Of a stretch of DNA of 64,000 nt, positions 31,810 to 42,715 are shown piece after piece. The notes below the pieces were generated by a model. That model was not told the DNA's origin. It did no database searches and saw nothing but the letters and a program-made list of their open reading frames with translations. This DNA is from Ceratothoa steindachneri (taxonomy: Eukaryota; Arthropoda; Malacostraca; Isopoda; Cymothoidae). Position numbers and translations under genes: made by a program. Location: the NCBI GenBank assembly GCA_963969495.1, contig OZ018323.1, forward strand, positions 68,531,720 to 68,595,719, in the 5' to 3' direction. Every line of letters starts with the position of its first letter. Positions within the stretch are counted from its first letter, which is position 1.

Positions 31810-33664
31810 TTATGTGTAAATGTGTTCTATGTTTTCCTCTGAGCAGTGTTTAGTGCTTGGGAAGCGTCGATTTTGGGCGACCTTCCCGCGCAATCTGGCA
31901 GGGATGTTGATCCTGCCGCCAGTTCTTCTTACTTCTGGGATGATGTCATTGGCCAGTTTTTGGGTAGTGATATTAATGGGCTCCAGACGTTGTCTATGGT
32001 GCAGTACCCTCTGCCGAATTTGCTCCCTTCTTCTTGTCTTGTTGATGCAGAGGGTTGCGGAGTTCTGTACTCGCTGGAGCCTCTTCATGGTGGTCTTGTT
32101 GGCCGCTTGAGTCACTACTACAGGGTAGATGAGCTTAGCTCGGATGAACATCAGGTATAACTTCCTGATGTTCGCCGAGCTAAGATCACAGAACCTATAT
32201 AGCTTGGGGATCTCTCTCCTTGCCATAATCTGCCTCTCCTTGTAGTGACTCGAGTATCCGTGGTCGGAGATCTTTAGGCCTAGGATGGTGCCTTCGGCGG
32301 AGTAGCCGTATCTCCTCCCATCTATTATGATGGGCCACCATGACTCTCGGCTTAACGGGAGAATCTTGAATTTATCCCTGTTTGTCCGGATCTTCCATTT
32401 CTTTTCGTATTGGTTGATGTTAGAGATCTTTGCAATTGTGTTGATTGCCTGATCCCTCGCTTTCCTGACCCTACTCGGGACGATCTGTGTGACGTCATCT
32501 GCATATTGCAGATACATCGTGTCCCGATGTATAGGAGTAGGGAGGTCGATGGTGAAGACCAGGTAAAGCAGGGGACTCAGGCAGCTCCCCTGGGGAACGC
32601 CCGCTTTGAGTTCGAATTCGGGTCCTTTGTACTCTTCTATCATGATACGCGCCCTTCTGTCCATGATGAAGTCACAAAGGATCCTTTCCAGGACCGGGTT
32701 TAGCTGGAGACCGAGTATTTTGTACTGTAGTCCGCTCAGCCAAACCTTGTCGAAGGCATTCTGCACGACCCTCATCACGATGTCTACATATTGACCCTTT
32801 GCTCGGCAGTGAGCGATCTTTTCGGTTAGGAGCGCCAGGGCCGTTTCCGTGCCCCTTTTAGGTCTAAACCCATGTTGTTGGGGTTTATGCGCTCCTAACT
32901 CGTCGAGTTGATTTTGTAGCCTGTTAGCTAAAATCTTATCAAAGATCTTGCCGGAGAATTCTAAGAGAGAGATTGGGCGATAGTTGGCCACTTGGTCTGG
33001 GGGCTTGTTCCCCTTCGGGATAAAGATGATTTTTGCCACCTTATACCCGTCGGGGAAGTAGCCTGTATTCAGGGATGCATTCATGGTGTTCACAATGCCC
33101 TGAATAATTTGCCGTGGGGCATTTACCAAGTTGTTTTTGGTTAGCCCGGACCAGCCGGGGGCCCTTTGCTTGAAGGAATTAATGGTGTTCAAAGTCTCTT
33201 CAACTGTGATCGGGCGCCCGTGGTCAACCATATCTCTCTCTCTAGAAACTTGAGGTTGTGGGTGGGTCCTATGTAACATCGTTCCGAGGTCATCGAGCAG
33301 TCGGTCTTCGAAGTCCTGGTCGAAGTCGTCATTTTCCTCAGGTGAGATTGCAAAGACCTGTTCCCAATGTCTTCTGAATTTCTCTTCGAGAATGTTCGGA
33401 TCTTCTATAATGATATCGCCATCCTTGATCTTTATTCCTGGCCTGGGAGGCAATCCCCTAAGTCTTCGGGCGCTGTTCCCAAAACTTACAGGATTAGTCT
33501 CCCGGTCTAGTTTGACTATGATATCGTCCCAGATTTCTTTCTGCTTTTCGAGGATTGTGTTCTTCATTTCCTCGCTTAGCTGTCTCATTCGGGCTGCCCT
33601 TTCCCTGTTGGGACCTGTCCTGCCGACTTCCTCATAGACAATTTCTCGTTCTCGACGAGAGTAT
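31810..33664 (-). pseudogene. 5'-truncated Jockey-like reverse transcriptase, long open frame
   Basis: A frame of 592 codons from the Met at 33588, open for a further 25 or so codons upstream to a stop near 33,665. Visible in order: linker; RT entry KIIFIPKGNKPPDQVANYR then PISLLEFSGKIFDKIL; QHGFRPKRGTETALA; motif A region RVVQNAFDKVW; motif B GVPQGSCLSPLLY; motif C YADD; thumb LYLMFIRAKLIYPVV; and a basic C-terminus. The endonuclease domain is missing, consistent with 5' truncation on insertion. In motif A the catalytic Asp expected two residues before QNAFD appears to be Val (one base change), so despite the open frame I expect it to be inactive. The clade is by eye only (Jockey superfamily). 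Confidence 0.8.
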
Positions 33665-35044
33665 TATTCAACCAGAAGAAAGATTCCTTAATCTAAAGGA
33701 ATAGCTATCGGGAGCCGTAGATAAGTGAATCGACCGGAAACCTCAGAATTTCCACCTACGAACGCGCAACTAACCAACGCCTACCTGTTTGGCTGGAGAG
33801 AATCTACGCCAGTCAGCTGGGATCTGCCTACCATGGGCCCTAAACCGCACCGAGACGGTGACGTCACGCACAGCCAGCCAAGCCTTAAAAGTGAATTGAA
33901 TTTTTTTTCGAAGATTAACATTTGCGTATTTAAAGGAGTGTAAATTAATTATTAATTAGCGAGTTAATTTTGTAAAAATATTTTTTTGTTTTGATTGATT
34001 AGTTTGTTGGAAAATAAACTACTATTTTTGGTTAATGTTTCCATCTATCGCTTGGACGAAAGTTTTGGCAATATTAGTAGTCATAATTCGAGATTCTACC
34101 TTAGTTTGTGATATTAATCCCTTGAAGCGCTAATAACTGCCTTAATCGAGTACATACGAGGTGCAAGGCACCAGCTCTTAACCTCCGCATCGGTCAAAAA
34201 TATATATAAAACTACTACATAATAAAATGGTGTCAAGTTTTAGAGGTTTATAAACGAACCATCCCCCCCAAAATAAAAATTAGTTAGTCGTTTTGCCCCT
34301 TGTTGAATAAGAACAAATTATTGCCAAATCGTGCAAGGATAGATAAACACAATAGCATGATAAATTCGGGTTAGAATTTTTGTGTGTGGCTAATTGAAGG
34401 TATTTATTCAACCCGTTAGGGGGTGAAAAAGGAAGTTTTGTTTTGGTGCCGATTGCTAACCTGGTTAATTTAAAGAGAGAGGTTAGGTTAGGTTAGGCAG
34501 AGAGCTAAGTGTTTAGTGGTGGTATAAGTTCCGTTCGCTTAAGTAGGCCCCTTATCAATTAGTTGAAAATGTTACCGCGCCCCTCCCGTAGGAAACAAAC
34601 ATCCCCTCAGATCCACCAGAGCGACTGGTGAATTGCATAATAGATATGAGATCTCGCGGAAGAGTAAAATTCGAGTCTGGGGCGGTAAATGGTCATCCCT
34701 TGAAGCACTCTTACCTGGTCTAATGCCAAAAAATATTGATCGTAATTATTAAAAAGATTTCCTTGCTTATGAGAGAGACGAACGATACTATGTCAAAACG
34801 TTAGTAACGCCATTATCGATTACACAGGCCTACGTTTGAAAAAAAAATTTATGTTCCCCAGGATTTTTTTGTGGTTTCTTAAGGAATCTAACCTCCTGAG
34901 GTCAAAAATGAATGTATATTTGTTCAATCAGGTCAGATTTTCTCAGTACAGCATACACCATTTTCATTGAGATTACCTCATTTTTTCTGAATTTAAAAAA
35001 AAAAAAAAACTTTCTCTATCTAATAATGCATTATTACTGTTATA
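33665..35044. other. Unassigned AT-rich sequence with an interstitial TTAGG tract
   Basis: Contains GAGAGGTTAGGTTAGGTTAG at 34,479-34,498, a short run of the arthropod telomere unit. No gene recognised. Confidence 0.4.
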
Positions 35045-37364
35045 TCATATAAACAGGAATACACGTATGTAAACTATAATTATTTTAATGAACAAAAAAT
35101 AAAAGAATGCAACATAATAAAGAAAATAATTATAATTCCGAAGAACAGACGCCCTTGACGATTTTCGTTTGTGCCTGTCATCTGGTGCATCACGCTTCAA
35201 ACACCAACAGTAGTCAGCAAGCATGTTTCCGTTCCATTTACACTGGTACCTGGATTCCATTGTTTTTATGTCCTGGTGGAATCTTTGCCCCTGTTCTTTA
35301 CTGTAATCCCCGCAGTTGTCGGGAAAATAATCCAGATGGGACTGTAAAAAGTGTATCTTTATAGACATTCGAGCTCCCAAATGTTTGAGACTTGTTAAGA
35401 GCTGATTGACCAGGGCAACATATTCTTCTAGGCTTCTTTTATTGCCTAGAAAATTGTTAACTAGAGCTTTGAAAGCTTTCCAGGCATCTTTTTCTATGTC
35501 CTTCATTGATGCATCAAATTGCTGATCAAGTTCCTGATTTGAAGTCCATCAAAAATTCCCCCATGGAGCTTAGCGTCACTGATTTGTGGAAATTTTTGAA
35601 GAAGAAATTTAAAAGCTTGGCCTACTTTATTAAGGGTTTTGACCTAATTTTTCATTATGCCAAGCTTTATATGCAGTGGAGGGAGGAGTATTTTTTGAGG
35701 AGGCACTAAATGTTCAGCTATCACATTGTTTGATCTAATTCTAAATGCTTCTCGTGGAGGCCAAACCTTCTTCTCATAGTGCATACTATCTGCACGACTG
35801 TCCCATAAACATAGGAAACAGGGATGCTTCGTGTAGCCTGTTTGCGTCCCAAGCGTAAGAGACACTACCTGAAAAAAATTTAGCACGGTATGTAAATTCA
35901 GTGTAATATTTCTTAAAACAATAAGAATATGAATATGTACTGAAAAATCCTGTATGCCAATGCATTAAATCATCGTATTGGAACTAATTGGATATATGTA
36001 CATCTTATTTTGAGTTTATTGAGTTGTGTTGTATACCTTCTCAATTAGGATAAGTTCCCCATTCACCCAATAGGATGCATTAACCTATAGGGACACACTT
36101 CAACAAAAAATATAACTCAAAAATGACTCATGATTTCCAGATTTGCATTCTTGTAAAATGTAAGTTGACCAAAAGGTGTATACAAGTATTAACAATTAAA
36201 AATGAAAATGTCAAAATCAAAAAGCTTAGAAATGGCAAGTGTAAAATGATCTTACCTTTAAGTCACCACATATCCTCCACTTATAGCTAGAGTAATTTAT
36301 TGCATCAAGCAATTTTTTCATATTTTCATAACTTTCAGTAAGTTGGATTGAATGGCCTATAGGAACGGAAGCTATCTTGTTACCAATATTCAGTTGCACA
36401 GCTTTTAAACTTCTACTGGAGGAATCTATAAACAATCTCCATTCTAATGGGTTGTAGGGAATTCCAAGGGCCTCAACAAGTCCTTTAATATTGGCGCAGT
36501 ATACTAAAGAGCTGGAAGAATGCTGTAAAAAATAGCTTCGAAACTCTTGTTCTCTATTTCTGTACCCCCCTAAATGTTGTTTCTTAAGCGAGAAGATTAC
36601 TTTCACGAAGTCGAGAGCCAAGAAGTTGTGTATTCGCCTTTGAAACCCCCAGATCCCTGGTCAGGTCATTTAACTGAACTTGAGTGAATGGTCTTGCGAC
36701 CATATCATGTGTGGAAACCTGATAAGACTCAGATGTGTCATAATCTTGGTCAACTTCCATATTAATCTCTTCATGTACCTCTATATGTTCAGGGGGAGAA
36801 GGTATAGAAATTCCTGGGCCATGGGGCAGGGGTTTGATGGCAGAAGGAACATCCGGATATGCCACACTATGTTTATTCTTCTTATTTATACTGTGGAAAA
36901 TATAATTGCATATTACATAAAGGAATTGATTTGGAGTTGCAGATAGTACATAAATGTTTAGTAAAGGATATGTTCATTTTATGCTAAGTCTTTGCATAAT
37001 AATGACATTTTCAGGAGCCAGTATAATACAGAAAGCTTAAATACTTGATACAATGCTCACCTTTAAGATTTGTCATGCAAAAATAGCAGTCCGTAGTGTG
37101 GTCCTTGCCATCTCTCCACACCATGGGAACACCAAAAGAGAGGGACTTCTGTTCGCCCTGACTCCAGCGTCTTAAACTTATGTAGCATCCCTTGCAGCAG
37201 ATATGTAGTGCAAAACTTTTATCTTGATCTCTTAGCCTTACTCCAAAATATGCATGATACAAAGATTTAATTACAGGAGGGATTGTACTTTGCTGCTCGG
37301 GAAAAGTCACTTTGCCGCAAACATAGCAAAATCTGTCGGAGCTATTCTTACATTTTCTGTTCAT
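35045..37364 (-). pseudogene. Broken multi-exon gene of a widespread invertebrate family of unknown function
   Basis: I recognise the protein from many invertebrate genomes but know no function for it. Exon 1 (37364-37061) starts MNRKCKNSSDRFCYVCGKV and has a Cys-rich, probably zinc-binding domain (CYVC, CCKGC, DCYFC), with donor AAAG/GTGAGC. Exon 2 (36890-36256) carries FTQVQLNDLTRDLGVSKANT and EWRLFIDSSSRSLKAVQLN, with donor AAG/GTAAGA. Exon 3 (35868-35045) carries TKHPCFLCLWDSRA, KILLPPLHIKLGIMKN and EQGQRFHQDIKTMESRYQ. The exon 2 to 3 junction is in phase. Lesions: the exon 1 to 2 junction is off by one base, a frameshift near 36,575, an in-frame TAG at 35,644-35,646, and a frameshift near 35,520. 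It could be a pseudogene or a relic of a mobile or retroposed copy; some lesions could be assembly errors. Confidence 0.75.
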
Positions 37365-38374
37365 TTTTAACTCAACCACTATTATTATTATTCTTATTAT
37401 TATAATGTTAAGCAATTTTTAACCTGCAAAATATAAACCTATTTGCATAATTACTTAAAATGTACACAAAGTTTACTGCGAATAGAGCAGTGCAAAAACT
37501 ATTGAAATTTGATGTAATATAGGAGATGTATAAACTATAAAATTATTATCAACCCCTGTATCGCAAAAACTGGAGGTGATAGAGAAAAACGGATGACAGA
37601 TTCGGATTTAGGAGGTCAATTTTATTAAGAAACACTATAGAAAACCTAAGGTACATTTTTGACGCAGACCAGTGTTATCGATGGGAATAAAATTTTTTGC
37701 AATGTTCGGCCTATGCGCTCTTAATAACAGGCCCTTATCTTGCGAGAGAGTCAAGAATAGCGTGCCCAATACCTGTTTCTGAGCCAATTTTGGAAAGGGC
37801 TATAATCCTACATTTCTTCAGTGTTTCGATGACTTTGAGGTAACGGAAAAAATAAATAAAACACTGTACTCCAAACTACTATCTGTAATGCACGCTGTCG
37901 ATAAAAACGGTGTATTTTTGTCATTATCGCCACTTTAAAACAATGAAAAAAATATATAGATTTAATAGGGATTTCCAAAATTGGCTTGTATACTTGACTT
38001 TCCCATTTTTTCAATAGTTTGATTGGTCCCCTTTTTCAATTTTACTTTCGTGAATACTTTTGTGTTCTCTCCCTTTTGCTAATGGATGATGGTTTCCTGT
38101 CAGGACTATAGCCTTATTTCGCTGTGTATGATGCCATTGTCCGGTGTTTTAAGAAATCTACCATCCTCGAAAATCGTGTCGTTTATCAATTCTTTGATAA
38201 GGAAATTTACCCACCTTCTGCTTAGTTTAGAGGTTATTTATTGATTTTTTACTTTATTTTATTTATTGGCCTTGCCTTTTCATATAGGCCAATGGCCTGA
38301 TATATTAAATATGAACAATATTGTGGGGAAGGGGGTTACAGTTGGGAACAGCACTCACTGTCTAAGAATTACGG
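37365..38374. other. Unassigned AT-rich sequence
   Basis: No gene recognised. TTTATTGGCCTTGCC and CATATAGGCCAATGGCC near 38,260-38,300 form a short imperfect inverted repeat. Confidence 0.3.
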
Positions 38375-38612
38375 CGAGTTAGTGACGGGTTTGCCCATAA
38401 AGATTAATTTTGACTGGGTTAGGTTAGGCTAGTGGCCTTAGCTTAGAAATTCTGACCAGTAGGCCTAGCCATCGGTTAGCGACCAGTATAGCAGTGAAGG
38501 GGGTTGTTTACAGGGCCGCAGCACCGTGTCAGATATTTGGTGAGCTTCTGACCGGTTCGCCCGTGAAGGTTAGGTTGGGTGTGGTTAGGGCTAGGCCAGT
38601 GGCTGTAGATTA
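38375..38612. repeat. Diverged direct duplication, offset about 167 bp, hosting the I-like insertion
   Basis: The block from GAGTTAGTGACGGGTTTGCC (38,375) to GGCTAGTGGCCTTAG (about 38,443) recurs as GAGCTTCTGACCGGTTCGCC (38,542) to GGCCAGTGGCTGTAG (about 38,608). The I-like element is inserted at the end of the second copy. Confidence 0.55.
38597..38612. repeat. Target site duplication, 3' side of the I-like element
   Basis: CAGTGGCTGTAGATTA, identical to 45,548-45,563. It directly follows the element's poly(A) end as read on the minus strand. Confidence 0.9.
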
Positions 38613-38901
38613 TTTTATTTTTTTTTTTAATTTTTTTTTTTTTAGAGCTCATCTGGCGACTGCCTACTTGGGCATTAGTCGCCGTATTAAAACTGGCCTA
38701 GTTCTAGGCTACTTTAAAATAAAATTAAAGAGAGAAAAAAAAAAACAACACCCCAAAAGGGGGAAAGGAAGCAAGCTGGTGCGTCGGGGAGAGGTCCCCC
38801 ATGCGCAGGAGCGTGCAACTAAAGGAAAAAAAAAACAAACAAAAAACAAAACAAAAAAAACAAATGCAAAAAAACAACAAAACAAAACAAACAAACCTTG
38901 C

Positions 38902-41900
38902 TTAAATAATAGGGAGAAGGCCGGCCTCCCCCAAGAAGTCAACAAGTCCACAAGTCAATGTGCACGAATCTCTCCCGAGCACAAGGGACAGGCGGTAGCG
39001 ACCCCGCCCATCCCGGTACTGAGACAGGTATCGTGCGCGAAGATCACCCAGACTGGGACATTCGACAAGAATGTGCCGAACAGTCTGGGGGACGACGCAG
39101 TCGTTGCAATAGGGCGCAGGCGAGCGCTTCATCAGATAGCGATGCGTCACACGAGTGTGTCCGATTCGGAGACGACAGAAAGCAACCTGAAGCCGCCGCG
39201 GCATTGGGGGATAGGTCCATGGGAACAGTCGCGGCGAAATGGCACGCAACTTTAAGTTCCCTTCGACCGTCTCCCATCTTCTTTGCCAAGCAGTCCGAAG
39301 AGCTGCCCGTATTCCTGCCATGTAGTCGGTGTGAGGAAGAGCGAAATGCTGGTCCGGTCGCAGAGACCTCGCGGACTCTTTGGCGCCCTCATTCCCCGCA
39401 ATTCCTACATGTCCAGGAACCCAGCAGAAGATAATCTCGACATCTGCCCGGCTCGCCAAAACCGTGGCGTCACGGATATCGCGAACCAGGGGATGCGGAG
39501 ATTCCAATGCCCCGAGAGCACTCAGGGCGCTTTGTGAGTCGCTATAGATCACAATCCGGTCTCCGAACCGGGCACGTCGCGTAATCTCCCGTACCGAGTG
39601 GTGTATTGCCACCAGCTCGGCCGTGAAGACAGACGCAGCGCCTGGTAGAGCCCCGCTGACTTCAAACAGAGGGGATACGGCGTGGAAGCCGACCCCCTCT
39701 TGGGACTTGGAGCCATCCGTATACACTGGCACGGTACCAGCGTGACACGATGTGTGCTCCAAAAAGGTCGAACGCAATACTCCCGGCGCAGTACAAGCTT
39801 TGGGAGCAGAGGCGTGGCGACAAATAGCCAAATGTGGTACCCTCCAGGGTGGCGTCCTGGGCAGAACCAGGGACGCCACCGGCCCGAGAGCTATATCTAC
39901 CTCTCGAAGGAGTTTCCTGGCCCTAAACCCAAAGGGCTTAGGGTATGACTGGCGTCTCTCGGCGGCATAGGCACCATCGAGATCAGCTGCGGATGCAGTG
40001 AGAGCTGTTGGCGACTGAGGGAGGCGCCGGGCTCGCGCGTACAGGCGAGTGATGCACTGCAGGCGGCGCAGAGCGAGTGGCATCTCCCCAGCATCGACCA
40101 ACAGGCTCTCAATGGGGGAAGTGCGGAAGGCACCGGTCGCAAGGCGAAGGCCGGTGTGGTGGATCGAATCCACCTTCCGCAATAAACGCTCGGCTGCGGA
40201 TGCATAAAACTCGCATCCGTAGTCGAGCTTCGAGCGAACAAAGGATCGATAAAAAAGTAAGGCGGTAGTCCTATCAGCGCCCCAAGCGCTGAACGTCACG
40301 GAACGGAGAATGTCCATGGCGCGGGTACAAGAGACCCTAAGGCTGCGAATATGAGCCTCCCAGGTGAGGCGTCGGTCGAATACAAGACCAAGGAAACGGT
40401 GCGACTCAACCACATCCAGGCGCACCCCATTAAGAAACAAATCTGGGTCGGGGTGAAGCCGTGGATGGCGGCAGAAGTGCACCACCTTAGTCTTGGCCAA
40501 AGAAAACCGAAACCTGTGCGCTTCGGCATAGCGAGAGACGCGGTTCAATGCCTGTTGGAGTCGACGCTCCAGAGTTGGCATCTGGGCCGCGCCAAAAGAG
40601 ATCGAAAGGTCGTCCACGTAGAGCGTAGCGAGAACATCTTCCGGCAGCACCGAGGTGATGCCGTTGATGCTCAGGGCAAAGAGTGTGACACTGAGGACAC
40701 TTCCCTGCGGGACACCCTCTTCCTGCTCCTTTGGGCCGGAGAGGGCTCCCCCCACCCGTACGCGGAATCGACGATCTCGCAAAAATTCAGATATAAACAT
40801 TGGGAGGCGTCCCCTCGCCCCCATCGTGTGGAGAGTCTCCATGATACCGTATCGCCATGCGGTATCATAGGCCTTCTCCAGATCAAAAAACACCGTGGTG
40901 TAGTGCTGTCTACGAAGGAAAGCCTCGCAGACGGCATTTTCCAGTCGGAGCAGAGCATCCGACGTGGAGTGGAACTTACGGAAGCCGCACTGTGCAGAAG
41001 ACAGATGGCCTCCGCAGTCCAGGAAATAGGCTAATCTAACATTTACCAATTTCTCCATCAACCTGCACACGCAAGAGGTTAGAGAGATTGGGCGGAAACC
41101 GGTCGGAGTAGAGTGATCTCTCCCCGGCTTGCGAAAGGCGAGCACAGTAGCGATTCACCAGGAGTCTGGGAGAAGACCTTCCACCCAGATCCTGTTGAAC
41201 AAATCTAACAGAAAGGCCATGCCTCGCTCACCCAGGTGTCGAAGCATGGCGTACGGGACATCGTCCGGACCATGGGCGGTGTCCGCGCACGAAGCGAGAG
41301 CGGAACGCAACTCACAGTAAACTTGTCGTTGAAGGGTTCTCCGCCTCTGGAGGTAAAGTCAAGCCGGCGGCCTTCCGCGATATCACGACGTGCATTGAAT
41401 GCTGGCGGAGCAGCATCACGGCTAGAGAATGCGGAAAAAGCGGTCGCTAAGGATTCCGCCACGGACGCGGGGTCCGAGATTGCGGTCCCATTCTCCTGGA
41501 GAACGGGAGGGGGGTCCTGCGAGAACTTGCCCCGAATCCTTTTGACTCGCTTCCACACCTCAGCTAAAGGGGTCTTCCCGTTAAGTGAAGACACGTATGC
41601 CCGCCAAGAAGAGCGGCGGGCGTGCTTCGAAATATACCGGAACCTAGCCCTAGCCCGACGAAATTCAGCGACAGTGAAATCGTTCGGGCGGCGCTTATAG
41701 CGCATGTAGGCATAACGCTTCTGTTTCAGGGCCGTCTCACACTCGGCCGACCACCATGGGAGTGGTCGGCGTGCAAAACGGCCAGACGTCCTAGGAATAG
41801 TAGTCAGGCCCACGGCGATGAGGTTGCCGGAGAAGAACTCAACGGCCTCATCTACCGACCTAAACTCCTCGACTGAGATAGAGAATTCAGTCATTTCCTG

Positions 41901-42715
41901 AAATGCAGGCGACCGCGCCCGCGCCAAGCACCACCGAGGTGGTCTCTCAGGCGGCAGTTACCCTGAAAATGATATTTGAATGGGAAAGTGATCACTACCA
42001 TGGAGGTCATCGACCACCCCCCAATCAAAATCAGGCTGTGCATCCGAAGAGCACAAAGATAGGTCAAGGCAAGAAAATGAAGCGGTTCTCGGACAGTGAT
42101 GCGTAAACTCATCCACATTTAGGACACCCATCTCAAGCTCTTCGATCAGATCGGCAAGGACTTGTCCCCTGGGATTTATGGAGTAATCTCCCCAGAGAGG
42201 ATGCCTGCCGTTCAGATCTCCAAGCAAGAGATAGGGCCTCGGCAACCGTGCCACGACGCGGCGGAAGCCCCCCGCGTCGAAGTCAGCTGACGGTGGAATG
42301 TACGCAGAAATGATAGTATACCTCCTATCCAGGTGCAGCTGCACAGCCACTGCCTGAAAGGAGGTATCTAAAGAGAAAGGAAGAACAGAGACATCATGCC
42401 GGGTGTAAACCGCGCATCCCCCAGCCCGGCCATCCCGCGGTGGTGGGGTCGCAAGACCCTTATACCCCGGGAGGGCAGACAGGGGGCACGCGCCTAGCAT
42501 GGTCTCCTGCAAAAAAAAGCTAACGGGGAACGGGACGAGGCGAGCCTCCGCAGCTCCTCCCAGTTGGCCCGGAGTCCACGGCAATTCCATTGAAGGAATA
42601 TGCCCTCCAGGCCTAGCTCGGAGGAGACGCGGGGGCCCTCCTCGAATTGAATACCCTCACGGGAATGGCCGTACGCTTCCCGGGGGCAAAACCCCGGGCG
42701 CTGTTGGCCGGACAA
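38902..42715 (-). pseudogene. I-like ORF2: endonuclease, reverse transcriptase, RNase H
   Basis: The product would nick target DNA, reverse-transcribe element RNA and degrade it. Order: APE endonuclease (LQWNCRGLRANWEEL; LQETML with catalytic Glu; LLLGDLNGRHPLWGD; SDHFPIQ), linker, RT (PISLTSCVCRLMEKL; motif A FFDLEKAYDTAW; motif B GVPQGSVLS; motif C YVDD), RNase H (VPVYTDGSKS; FTAELVAIHH; IYSDSQSAL; WVPGHVGIAGNEGAKES, where the usual final Asp is not evident), and a C-terminal CX2CX7HX4C (CNDCVVPQTVRHILVEC). Lesions: a frameshift in the A8 run near 42,512, an in-frame TAA near 41,955, a frameshift near 41,315, and TGA for an Arg codon near 41,157. The last 747 codons (41,145-38,902) are uninterrupted. 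The start overlaps the end of ORF1 by roughly 100 bp and is uncertain. Confidence 0.88.

Noticed and set aside
38494..39255. 253-residue plus-strand ORF rich in Lys and Gln
   Set aside because: It reads antisense through the A-rich 3' UTR and end of the I-like ORF2; no domain recognised.
40351..41034. 227-residue plus-strand ORF and other plus-strand ORFs at 39-44.6 kb
   Set aside because: They are shadows of the GC-rich minus-strand ORF1 and ORF2 of the I-like element.
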